Below are positions 1 through 8,670 of a stretch of 64,000 bases of DNA, piece after piece; within the stretch, counting starts at the first letter, position 1; each line of letters begins with the position of its first letter. Position numbers and translations under genes: made by a program. This DNA comes from Aromatoleum toluclasticum ATCC 700605. Lineage in GTDB: Bacteria; Pseudomonadota; Gammaproteobacteria; Burkholderiales; Rhodocyclaceae. The stretch lies in assembly GCF_000378245.1 (NCBI RefSeq), contig NZ_KB899491.1, positions 310,001 through 374,000 on the forward strand. Direction: 5' to 3'. The notes under the pieces were generated by a model. The model did not search any database. It saw only the letters and a program-made list of their open reading frames with translations, and was not told the DNA's origin.

Positions 1-18
1 CGCGCATCATGAAGAGCC

Positions 19-633
19 TCACAGGGCCTCCCGCAGCCGGTCGGCGAAGCGGTCCGGTGCGTCGAGATCGGCAATTTCGGCGAGCCGGCCGTCGCGGCCG
101 ACGAGATGGATCGCGGCGTTGTGCTCGAATTCGCCAAATTTGTCGGCAATCACGACGATGCCGAAGGCGGCGAGCAGCGCCTCGAGCTGCGCCGTGTCAC
201 TCACGCGCGCGATCCGCCAGTGTTCGCCATCGGCGCCGTGGCTGCGGCCGTAGGCCTTGAGGCTCGGCGGGTCGTCGCGGGCGGGGTCGAAACTGATGCT
301 GAGCAAGGCGACATCGCGCCCGAGTGCGTCGGGCGGCAGGCGGTCGCGGAGCTGTTTGAACGCCACGCCGAGGCTGCGGCAGATCGTCGTGCAGCGCGTA
401 TAGATGAATTCGACCGCCAGCAGCCGCCCACGGTAGTCGTCGAGACTGAAGACGCGGCCGTCCTGGTCTTCGAGGACCGCCGCGGGCAGCGCCCGCGGGC
501 TGCGCAGGATGTCCGCCCGCCGCGCCGCTTCGGCGGTGAAGGCGGTGAAGCCGTCGGTGCCCCGCCAGAAAACGCCGGCGCCGAGGACGGTCACCAGCGT
601 CGTGACGAGGACGGTGCGCGCGATCGCTTTCAT
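19..633 (-). CDS. senC: SCO1/SenC-type copper chaperone
   Basis: A 204-residue protein anchored by one N-terminal membrane helix (about residues 8-24), followed by a thioredoxin-like Sco domain. The copper-binding CxxxC is at Cys81/Cys85 (motif CTTIC) and the third ligand is probably His171 in EHNAAIH. Sco proteins deliver copper to CuA sites of heme-copper enzymes in the periplasm. It follows the catalytic subunit by 24 bp on the same strand, so it most likely matures the CuA centre of the norS product. Beyond its stop, an ATG at 10..8 on the same strand could start a fourth operon gene, which the window cuts off. Confidence 0.9.
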   Translation of the reverse strand: MKAIARTVLVTTLVTVLGAGVFWRGTDGFTAFTAEAARRADILRSPRALPAAVLEDQDGRVFSLDDYRGRLLAVEFIYTRCTTICRSLGVAFKQLRDRLPPDALGRDVALLSISFDPARDDPPSLKAYGRSHGADGEHWRIARVSDTAQLEALLAAFGIVVIADKFGEFEHNAAIHLVGRDGRLAEIADLDAPDRFADRLREAL

Positions 634-657
634 GCGCGGCGACTCACGCCAGCGGTT

Positions 658-2145
658 TCACGCGACCGCGCTGCGTGCGACCGGCGCACGCTGGTAGTCG
701 TGCCGCGCCAGGCCGATGCGGGCGAAGAAGCGGCCGACGAACAGCAGCGACGAGGCGATCACCAGCACGGCGAACACCGACGCGATGCGGTCGTACGGCA
801 CCCATTCGGGCAGGTGGGCGGCGTAGCGGCGGGCGACGCTTTCCTTGCCGGAATACAGGAAGCTCAGCGTGAAACCGAGCACCGACGACGTGAACAGCCA
901 GAACGCGATGCGGTCGATCAGGCGGTCGTCGGCCTCGTGGTCCGGCTTGCCGAGGTAGTACATGAAGCCGAACACCATCGCGACCATGCCGAGCAGCAGA
1001 TAGGTGTGGAAGTGTCCCGGCACCCACAGCGTGTTGTGCATCACGTAGTTCACCGTGATCGTGCCGTCGATGAATGCCGGCATCGCGCCCGCGGCCCAGC
1101 CGAACAGCGACAGGAATAGCAGCTTTGATGCCATGTCCCAGCGGATGCCAGAGCGATAGACGATCATCAGCGCGCCATAGCCGGTGACGACGAGGATAGG
1201 CACGGTGTTCAGGTAGCCGATGATGTGGCCCATGATCAGCATCCACTTCGGGAACGCGAAGTCCATCAGCAGGTGGTGCGGGAAAATGAACAGCACCATC
1301 AGCGTCGACGCGGTCCACGAGGCGAGGAACACCTTGTTCGACTTCCACGGCCGCTGCGTGTAGCGCGGCAGGATCTCGTAGACCGCGATCACCGCCATGT
1401 AGATCGTCGCGTTGATGAAGACGTGGCCGAAGAAGTAGATCATCCCCTTCGCCAGTAGCGCATCGATGGCGAAGCCGGGCACGTAGAGGTTCACCAGCAT
1501 CATCGTCAGGATGCTCGCGCCGACGACCAGGCCGATGACGTTGACGATCGTGACCATCGCGCTCGCCACCACCGTCGGCGGCGGCGCCTTGCCGTCGTCG
1601 TGGCCGAAGAGCTGTGGCCAGCCGAGCGCGCGGGCGAAATTGCCGTAGCGCGCGACGATCGCGCGGGCGACGTCCAGGTGCAGCAGCAGGAAGCCGACGC
1701 CGATCACGAGCAGTCCGCCCATGAAGAGCGCCGCTGCGTCCGCACTCCACATGCCCATCGACTTGCCGGGCAGCGGGAACAGGAAGGTCCATGCACCGTG
1801 GAAATGCCCGAGCAGCACGCTCGCGAGGATCATCACGACCCCGGCGAGGAACAGCACGAGGTTCGCGATGAAGATGCGCGACGACAGATCGACGTACTGG
1901 CGCAGGAAGTGCCACATCACCGACGCACCGGCGATCGCCGCGATGCCCACCATGCCGGCGCCGTGCAGGGTCATCAGCTGGTAGAAACGGTCTGCGCCGA
2001 TCGAGATCCACTGCGCCTGTTCGAGGCGCATCAGCAGGCCGAAGACCATCATCAGCAGCAGCACCGCCGCCGAGGTCGCCAGGTAGGCCAGCACGCCGGC
2101 CTTCGCCCCGTGGTCGGGGCGGTGTTCGTATGCGTAGGTCGCCAT
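658..2145 (-). CDS. norY: Heme-copper enzyme subunit I, probable sNOR-type nitric oxide reductase (NorY)
   Basis: A 495-residue, roughly 12-helix membrane protein of the heme-copper superfamily. All six metal-binding histidines can be placed: His61 (low-spin heme, MTLHG), His241 (first CuB/FeB ligand, GHVFIN), His290-His291 (FPHH) and His378/His380 (GHFH). The residue four after His241 is Asn245. Oxidases of the A and B types have the cross-linked Tyr at or near this place, and cNOR has an iron-binding Glu. Together with the CuA subunit upstream and senC downstream, this matches the norSY-senC order described for the sNOR of ammonia oxidisers. Reduction of NO at the cytoplasmic membrane is the inferred role. 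A divergent oxidase is the alternative. Confidence 0.82.
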   Translation of the reverse strand: MATYAYEHRPDHGAKAGVLAYLATSAAVLLLMMVFGLLMRLEQAQWISIGADRFYQLMTLHGAGMVGIAAIAGASVMWHFLRQYVDLSSRIFIANLVLFLAGVVMILASVLLGHFHGAWTFLFPLPGKSMGMWSADAAALFMGGLLVIGVGFLLLHLDVARAIVARYGNFARALGWPQLFGHDDGKAPPPTVVASAMVTIVNVIGLVVGASILTMMLVNLYVPGFAIDALLAKGMIYFFGHVFINATIYMAVIAVYEILPRYTQRPWKSNKVFLASWTASTLMVLFIFPHHLLMDFAFPKWMLIMGHIIGYLNTVPILVVTGYGALMIVYRSGIRWDMASKLLFLSLFGWAAGAMPAFIDGTITVNYVMHNTLWVPGHFHTYLLLGMVAMVFGFMYYLGKPDHEADDRLIDRIAFWLFTSSVLGFTLSFLYSGKESVARRYAAHLPEWVPYDRIASVFAVLVIASSLLFVGRFFARIGLARHDYQRAPVARSAVA

Positions 2146-2157
2146 GTTCGTGTCCCC

Positions 2158-2688
2158 TTACCGAGCGTCGACGCGGATTTCGGTCATCATGTTGTGGTGG
2201 GCGACGCCGCAGTACTCCATGCACAGGATGCGGTACGTCCCCGGCTCCTCGAAGGCGTGGCGCAGCGTGTTGGTGTAGCCGGGCATCCCCTGCGTCTGCG
2301 CTACCAGATGCAGGTTGGCGTCGTAGATGCCGAACCCGTGGTTGACGTCCGCGCTGGTGACGCGGAACTCGACCGGCTGGCCGGCGGTGACGTGGTCCTG
2401 GCTCAGTTCCCAGCGCCACTGGTAGCCGGTGGCCTCGACGACCTGCACGGGTCCCGAGCCGCTTCGGGCACGCGCGGCGTCATAAGGCAGATCCATGAGC
2501 GTGTAGATCATGGCTGGTCCGAACACCAGCACGAGGCCCCAGAAGAGACGGGTGCGCAGGCGGTAGGCGCGCTTCTGCAGCGGCGTGTAGTCGTCCTGCC
2601 GTCGGCCGGAATTGATGGCGACAAAGGCGAAGCCGAACGCCACGAGCGTCATCAGCGCAAGTGATAGCTGCCAGGCGATGGGTTGCAC
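2158..2688 (-). CDS. norS: CuA-containing subunit II of the heme-copper enzyme (NorS-like)
   Basis: A 176-residue protein with two N-terminal membrane helices (about 5-25 and 48-66) and a periplasmic cupredoxin domain. The CuA ligands are visible: His117, then Cys156, Glu158, Cys160, His164 and Met167 in the canonical CxExCxxxHxxM spacing. It would take electrons from a soluble or membrane cytochrome c and pass them to subunit I. It is first in the operon, 12 bp ahead of norY. A -24/-12 promoter lies about 60 bp upstream of its ATG. It is shorter than usual subunit II proteins because it lacks the long C-terminal extension. Confidence 0.85.
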   Translation of the reverse strand: MQPIAWQLSLALMTLVAFGFAFVAINSGRRQDDYTPLQKRAYRLRTRLFWGLVLVFGPAMIYTLMDLPYDAARARSGSGPVQVVEATGYQWRWELSQDHVTAGQPVEFRVTSADVNHGFGIYDANLHLVAQTQGMPGYTNTLRHAFEEPGTYRILCMEYCGVAHHNMMTEIRVDAR

Positions 2689-2748
2689 GATGGGTTCTCC
2701 TGTCCAGGTGGTTGCGATCGGGACGAGGTGTCCCCTTGGGACGTGTAT

Positions 2749-2764
2749 AGCCAGTGCCGTGCCA
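2749..2764 (-). promoter_or_regulatory. Sigma-54 (-24/-12) promoter of norSY-senC
   Basis: On the minus strand the sequence reads TGGCACGGCACTGGCT. It matches the sigma-54 consensus TGGCACG-N4-TTGC at every fixed position except one (TGGC instead of TTGC). The GG and GC elements have the required spacing. The start of transcription would fall near 2739, leaving a leader of about 50 nt to the norS ATG. The activator gene is divergent, next door. Confidence 0.82.
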
Positions 2765-2778
2765 TCTTTTTCAACTGA

Positions 2779-2792
2779 TTGATACCAATCAT
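2779..2792. promoter_or_regulatory. FNR/DNR-type box
   Basis: TTGATACCAATCAT matches the FNR/DNR consensus TTGAT-N4-ATCAA in nine of ten fixed bases. It lies between the sigma-54 promoter and the activator gene. It is placed so that a -41.5 site would put a plus-strand start near 2827, about 55 bp ahead of the activator ATG. An oxygen- or NO-responsive regulator of the Crp/Fnr family could act here, either on the activator gene or on norS. Confidence 0.5.
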
Positions 2793-2838
2793 TTTTCAGG
2801 AGCGGCGGCGATGTTCAAATGTGTTCATCGATCCACAC

Positions 2839-2861
2839 TGAACGTTCATTGCGAACGTTCA
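2839..2861. promoter_or_regulatory. Tandem palindromes, probable upstream activator sites
   Basis: TGAACGTTCA (2839-2848) and CGAACGTTCA (2852-2861) are two nearly identical palindromes with centres 13 bp apart. Further GTTCA/TGAAC half-sites lie at about 2812-2816, 2823-2827 and 2865-2870. They sit 75-100 bp upstream of the sigma-54 promoter, the usual place for enhancer sites, and just ahead of the activator gene, so autoregulation is also possible. They do not match the GT-N7-AC site known for NorR. Confidence 0.65.
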
Positions 2862-2882
2862 ATCTGAACGGAAGGCAATCAC

Positions 2883-4223
<1,341 letters not shown>

Positions 4224-4249
4224 AGCTCCATGCCGAGGTTGGTGGCGCC

Positions 4250-4828
4250 TCAGCGCATTCCGACGCCGATCAGCGCCGCAACGCCGAGTGCGCCGAAGAT
4301 CGCCGCCGCGATGCCGTGCACGAGCTTCACCGGAATGCGCTGGGCGGCGCCGTTGCCGAGAAGCACGGCCGGCACGTTCGCGATCATCATGCCCAGTGTC
4401 GTGCCGGTAACGACCGCCGCAAACGCGTCGTATTGTGCGGCCAGCGCGACGGTCGCGATCTGTGTCTTGTCGCCCATCTCGGCGAGGAAGAATGCGACGA
4501 TGGTCGTGGCGAGCACGCCGAGCTTGGGTGCGGTGATCTCGTCTTCGTCGAGCTTGTCCGGAATCATCATCCACACCGCCATCGCGATGAATGAGAGCCC
4601 CAGCACCCAGCGCAGCACGTCCGGGCCGAGCAGGGTGGTGATCCAGGTGCCGACCGCGCCGGCGAAGGCGTGATTCGCGATGGTGGCGATGAATATGCCG
4701 GCGATGATCGGCCACGGGCGGCGGAAGCGCGCGGCGAGCATGAATGCGAGCAATTGCGTCTTGTCGCCGATTTCGGCGAGCGCGACGATGCCGGTGGAGA
4801 CTGCAAGGGGTTCGAGAGGGAAGTTCAT
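4250..4828 (-). CDS. UPF0016/GDT1 family manganese exporter
   Basis: A 192-residue membrane protein with about six helices and the two signature repeats EIGDKTQ and EMGDKTQ, the cation-binding motifs E-x-G-D-K-[TS] of the UPF0016/TMEM165 family. Bacterial members such as Vibrio MneA export Mn2+. I take the ATG at 4828 as start (MNFPLEP) because upstream codons run back through the leader and the riboswitch. The gene is expressed alone, convergent with the sigma-54 activator. Control by a manganese riboswitch supports the function. Confidence 0.85.
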   Translation of the reverse strand: MNFPLEPLAVSTGIVALAEIGDKTQLLAFMLAARFRRPWPIIAGIFIATIANHAFAGAVGTWITTLLGPDVLRWVLGLSFIAMAVWMMIPDKLDEDEITAPKLGVLATTIVAFFLAEMGDKTQIATVALAAQYDAFAAVVTGTTLGMMIANVPAVLLGNGAAQRIPVKLVHGIAAAIFGALGVAALIGVGMR

Positions 4829-4894
4829 CAGGTTCTCCGGGCCGGCGCATGACCGATGACCGCACGCCTCCCCGGCCCGAACAATCGGAGAGCA

Positions 4895-5003
4895 TGCGGT
4901 CAAAAGTCTCGCCAGGTCCGAGGACTGGCCACGCCATGCCCGGATGGGCAAGTTTGTTGACGTGGTCCCTCCGAAGGGCTCGGAGGCGGCTACTCCCTAA
5001 TGA
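4895..5003 (-). ncRNA. yybP-ykoY manganese riboswitch
   Basis: The leader of the exporter gene contains the class hallmarks in order on the minus strand: TTAGGGAGTAGCC (5000 downward), a GC-rich hairpin closed by a TTCG-like loop, the conserved ACGTCAACA, a second hairpin, and the closing GGCGAGACTTTTGACC (ending near 4897). A TACAAT -10-like element lies just upstream at 5012-5017. The class binds Mn2+ and switches on Mn efflux genes. About 65 nt separate the aptamer from the ATG, enough for an expression platform. Confidence 0.85.
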
Positions 5004-5177
5004 CGGCGCGGATTGTAACCGCATGCCCGCAGTGAAGGGAAGGGACGCGTGCAGGTGAGGCTAAAGATTCGCGGATTGCTGCCGAAGATCTCCGCATGGA
5101 GGATCCGGCCGTTGCCGGGTCCGTTGATGAATCCCGACAAAATTCCGTTCGGGCCGAGTGTGCCGAAGCCCTGTCAG

Positions 5178-5204
5178 CGCCCTTCGATACACTCAGGGCG
5201 AACG
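5178..5204. repeat. Short dispersed-repeat-like palindrome
   Basis: A small inverted repeat (CGCCCT ... AGGGCG) within the phrase CTTCGAtacacTCAGGGCGAACGG. Variants of this phrase (TTCGACAGGCTCAGGGCGAACGG type) occur between genes in many proteobacterial genomes. Only one copy is in this window, so the repeat nature is from memory of the motif. The surrounding 5020-5257 stretch otherwise holds only the promoter regions of its flanking genes. Confidence 0.4.
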
Positions 5205-5257
5205 GGCGTGTCTGACCCTAAGATCGATCCATCGCGTTGTCCGACTTCCTGCCCGCC

Positions 5258-6652
5258 ATGACTGCTCGCTTCCCCGTCCGTTACGCACTGATCGCGGCCC
5301 TCCTGCTGCCGGGTTTCGCTTCGGCCGAGCAGACCTGGGACCTGGTCGTGCGCGACCGCGAACGCACGGTCGAGATCGACCGATCGAGCGTGATCCAGTC
5401 CGACGGCGGCCAGAAGGTCGCTTGGGCGCGTATCGTCCTGTCGCCCGAACGTGCCGCGATCGAGGGCTACGTGTCGGTGAAGGCGATGAACCGCTACGAC
5501 TGCTACAACCGCAGCTTCTTCACGCTCAAGCGCGTGTACATGGACGAGCGCCACGTCGTCCTGCGCGAGGAGGGCGGCCTCGACGAGAGCCCTGTGCTGG
5601 CGGCACGCAACAGCGTGGACGAACGCCTGTGGCAGGAGGTGTGCAAACCGCCTTCGGTCTCCGAACTGAAGAAAATTGCGCGCGACGTGACCGCGATTGC
5701 CGAGGCCGCGAACGCCGACGTCACCCCGCTGGTGCCCCTTAGCCGTTCGGTGGCCGTGCCGACCGACACCCCCGCGCGCGAGACCGAGCGCATCGCTCGT
5801 CAGGCGCGGAGTCGGGTGCCGGCAACCGAGACGAAAGCCGTACCGGCGGAACCCTCGCCTTCGGCGAAGAAAGCATCATCGCCGCGACGCAGTGCGGCAC
5901 CTTCCTCCGAGGCCGTCGCTGCGCTCGCGCCTGCGCCGTCCCGGCTGTCGTCCGTCCCTGACTTCGCTTTGCGGCGTCCCGAATGGAGCTACGAAGGCGA
6001 CACAGGCCCCGACAAATGGGCCGCGCTGCGCCCGGACTGGGCCGTCTGCGCCCAAGGCAAGCGCCAGTCGCCGATCGACCTGCGCAACGGCATCAAGGTC
6101 GACCTCGAAGCGCCGCGCTTCGACTACCGCGAAACCGGTTTCCGCATCGCCGATACCGGCCGCACGCTGCGCGTGCACGTCGGTGCCGGCATGGGCGTGG
6201 TGCTGCGCGGCCAGCGCTACGAGCTGGAATCCTTCGAATTCCACCGCCCCTCGGTCGAACGCATCGGCGGCCAAGCCTCCGACATGGTCGTGCACTTCCG
6301 TCATCGCGACGCCGCCGGCAACATCGCGATCGTCGCCGTGCTGCTCGAAGGCAGTGAGCGTCCGCACCCGCTGATCCAGACCCTATGGAACAACCTGCCA
6401 CTGGAGCGCGGCATGGACTACACGCCGACGGTGACGATCGACCCCGCCCAGTTGCTGCCCGCGTCCTCGGGGCATTACCTCTTCATGGGCTCGCTCGAAT
6501 CCCCGCCCTGCACCGAAGGCGTGCTGTGGGCGGTGATGAAGGAGCCGCTCCACCTCTCGTCCGAACAGCTCGCGATCTTCGCGCGCCTCTACGCCCGCAA
6601 CGGCCGCCCGATCCAGCCGCACAACGGAAGACTGATCCTCGAGTCGCGCTGA
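5258..6652 (+). CDS. Secreted alpha-carbonic-anhydrase-like protein with N-terminal adhesin-E-like domain
   Basis: A 464-residue exported protein: signal peptide ending ASA (about residue 23), a first domain (about 25-130) resembling surface-adhesin protein E, a Ser/Ala/Pro-rich linker, then an alpha-carbonic anhydrase fold (about 240-464) with QSPIDL, ESPPCTEGVLW and the closing NGR. Alpha enzymes bind zinc through FHFH plus a distal His. Here the first motif reads FEFH, so the first zinc His is Glu, and the SEH segment reads VER. The distal His (VVHFRH) is kept. The protein may be catalytically weak or a non-catalytic binding protein. I chose the ATG at 5258 because it starts directly with the signal peptide. 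Confidence 0.78.
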   Translation: MTARFPVRYALIAALLLPGFASAEQTWDLVVRDRERTVEIDRSSVIQSDGGQKVAWARIVLSPERAAIEGYVSVKAMNRYDCYNRSFFTLKRVYMDERHVVLREEGGLDESPVLAARNSVDERLWQEVCKPPSVSELKKIARDVTAIAEAANADVTPLVPLSRSVAVPTDTPARETERIARQARSRVPATETKAVPAEPSPSAKKASSPRRSAAPSSEAVAALAPAPSRLSSVPDFALRRPEWSYEGDTGPDKWAALRPDWAVCAQGKRQSPIDLRNGIKVDLEAPRFDYRETGFRIADTGRTLRVHVGAGMGVVLRGQRYELESFEFHRPSVERIGGQASDMVVHFRHRDAAGNIAIVAVLLEGSERPHPLIQTLWNNLPLERGMDYTPTVTIDPAQLLPASSGHYLFMGSLESPPCTEGVLWAVMKEPLHLSSEQLAIFARLYARNGRPIQPHNGRLILESR

Positions 6653-6692
6653 CGAGCCGCATTGTCAGCGAATACCCGCCAAGGGGAGGCCT

Positions 6693-6839
6693 TCACGGCG
6701 GCTTGAGTCGCACGCCCAATTGTTCGTCGCTGTCGTCGATGACGAATTGGATGTAGTGTGCTCCGGCTTGATGGCTGGAGACGCGCATCCAGCAGTTCGA
6801 GTGGCCGTTGAGACTCTCGCCGAAAGGGTTGGTGGTCAT
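6693..6839 (-). pseudogene. VgrG remnant behind the effector gene
   Basis: A 48-codon frame (ATG to TGA) encodes two stretches that mirror separate parts of the intact VgrG at 10.2-13.1 kb. NCWMRVSSHQAGA mirrors SCWVRVASRQAGA, and IQFVIDDSDEQLGVRLK mirrors NQLVFDDSDQQLRVQLK. The residues lying between these parts in the intact protein are missing. It sits immediately downstream of the DUF2235 gene, so it looks like the scar left when an effector module was exchanged. Confidence 0.6.
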
Positions 6840-6861
6840 GAACAGGCGCGGTCAAAACCCC

Positions 6862-8670
6862 TCAGCTTCGGTCGAACACCACCCTGACGCGCAAATGTCC
6901 ATCGCTTTCACGCCGCGTCGTGGTCATGACCTTTACCACCGCCTCGGTGGATGCGCTTTCGAGGTCGAGCAGATCCTCGAAATCCCCGTCGGTCATGACC
7001 GGAAATTCGCCGGGCTGCGTCGCGTCAACTTCGAGCATGCGTTGCTCGAAGGGCGTGAGCGTATTTCCCCGCCTTTGTTTTTCCTTTACGAGTTTGAGCT
7101 TCTCGGACTTATCGTGGGCCGTTACCGGGCCCGCGAGATAGAACGAGGCATGGGAGTCGTGGATAAATCCGTCGAAGAATTCATGTACAGCCTGCGGTAC
7201 TTTGTCGATTGCCCGCGCCTCCTCGGCGGCGGCCGCGTACAGCGGCGAGAGTGGTGGCGGAGTGGTCCCACGGCGTTGTCGGACCAATTCGATCTGACGC
7301 TTGCGCTGTATCACCTGCTGCATGTCGCGCTGGAAATCGCGTTCGCTGGCGCGGAGGTCCTCCCTGTCCTGCGGATTCGCTTGCTGGACGCTGGCAAGCT
7401 CCTCGAAGTGCGGCGCGGTCTTGAGGCGCCAGCGCCAATAGAGGCGCATGTGCTGGAAAAGGAGATCCTCGACGGAAACGGACGAGACGCGGGACCATAT
7501 GGCGTAATCACGGAAACGTTGGGCAAGATCGGGGGAGATATCTAGATCGTCGGCAACGTCCCTTTGCTCGATTGCCGTGAGTTTCGCGATATCCCAGAGA
7601 GGAACTCCGGACTTTCGCGCCTCGTGGTACATGTTCAGCAGAGGAACCTGCGACGCAAGCCGGTTGCGGGCTCCAATCGATTTCCCCTGCTCACCGGGTG
7701 CGTAGCCGCCGCCGATATCCGAATGAGCGCCGGGATAGACAATTTCGGTGCAATTGGCCGGATAGATCCGGCCTTGGCGAACCGACGAAAGCGGAAAGGA
7801 TTTGCGGATCTCGTGGGCTGCCACGTAGTGCACGCAACGCTCCACGGCCGAGGGGATTGCCATCGTTCCATCTGCCCAATCCATCAGACCGGCTCCGCCG
7901 ACGGGCGACGAGTCCGCAAGGCCGACGGAGGCAACTGTGTCGAACAGACCCACGAACTGGAGGCGGATCGGAATGCCACAGAATACGTATGAGTCGATCT
8001 GCTTTGTGCAGCACTCGAGAATCCAGTTGCAGTAGGTGCGAGCCTCGGCCGCGCCGCGCGAAAAACCGAAGACTGATAGATTGATTTGCACAATCTCGGA
8101 CTTGCGGTTCGCAATGGCGCGCTTGAGTCGTGATTCGAGGCCCATGAAAAAACTGCGGCGCTTGCCGGAATCCAGCGTCCAGGCGTTCTTGAGCGCATCG
8201 GGACGGTTGATGGACTTCCTTGACTCGTCGGTGTCGACGAGATTGCGTTTGTGGGCCGCCCAATGAACGGCGTTGTAGAGCTGAATCATCGCCCAGTGAA
8301 GGCGAGGCTCTCCACCCTGCGCCATCGATTTCCCGCTCGAACTCTCTGCCTCCTCACCTATCTGGGGGAAGGTCGTACCGACTCCCGGAATGTAGTATCG
8401 GAAATACCCTGAATCGGCGTCGGCGCGAAACGCGTCGTGGAGAACGACCACGTTGGAATGACTGCGCTTTGCCGGATTCGCAATATCTTCCTTGTCTCGT
8501 TTCTTGTTGTTGTTGGTTCCGTCAAAGAACATCCCCACCCAGATAGGCTTGCGGCAATCCGGCTGTGAATTCGCCGGCACGCCGCCATAGGCTGCAGCAC
8601 GGCTGCAGCGATCACGCACAGACACGCTGGTCAGGGTCGGAATACGGGCGTCGGGCGTTTGGACGGTCAT
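6862..8670 (-). CDS. DUF2235 alpha/beta-hydrolase, probable T6SS phospholipase effector (Tle1-like)
   Basis: A 602-residue protein with the DUF2235 fold: FFDGTNNN near residue 48, the nucleophile elbow GFSRGA (Ser204), the acid in LFDTVAS (Asp244) and the catalytic His in GAHSDIGGGY (His316). The C-terminal third is charged and helical. DUF2235 proteins next to VgrG are lipases delivered by the type VI system into rival cells. Its ATG overlaps the stop of the upstream lipoprotein gene (ATGA), which couples toxin to probable immunity. No signal peptide is present, as expected for a T6SS cargo. Confidence 0.83.
   Translation of the reverse strand: MTVQTPDARIPTLTSVSVRDRCSRAAAYGGVPANSQPDCRKPIWVGMFFDGTNNNKKRDKEDIANPAKRSHSNVVVLHDAFRADADSGYFRYYIPGVGTTFPQIGEEAESSSGKSMAQGGEPRLHWAMIQLYNAVHWAAHKRNLVDTDESRKSINRPDALKNAWTLDSGKRRSFFMGLESRLKRAIANRKSEIVQINLSVFGFSRGAAEARTYCNWILECCTKQIDSYVFCGIPIRLQFVGLFDTVASVGLADSSPVGGAGLMDWADGTMAIPSAVERCVHYVAAHEIRKSFPLSSVRQGRIYPANCTEIVYPGAHSDIGGGYAPGEQGKSIGARNRLASQVPLLNMYHEARKSGVPLWDIAKLTAIEQRDVADDLDISPDLAQRFRDYAIWSRVSSVSVEDLLFQHMRLYWRWRLKTAPHFEELASVQQANPQDREDLRASERDFQRDMQQVIQRKRQIELVRQRRGTTPPPLSPLYAAAAEEARAIDKVPQAVHEFFDGFIHDSHASFYLAGPVTAHDKSEKLKLVKEKQRRGNTLTPFEQRMLEVDATQPGEFPVMTDGDFEDLLDLESASTEAVVKVMTTTRRESDGHLRVRVVFDRS

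Noticed and set aside
106-1119. 337-codon open frame opposite senC and norY
   Set aside because: Arg/Ala/Glu-rich shadow frame of high-GC coding DNA; the opposite strand has clear family motifs. The same holds for long frames opposite or inside vgrG (11163-13082), the RND pump (15760-18291; 16778-18271) and accC (58420-59934).
658-2145. Ordinary cytochrome c oxidase subunit I
   Set aside because: The helix VI Tyr is replaced by Asn and the gene order is norS-norY-senC with a sigma-54 promoter, which is unusual for an aa3, ba3 or cbb3 oxidase.
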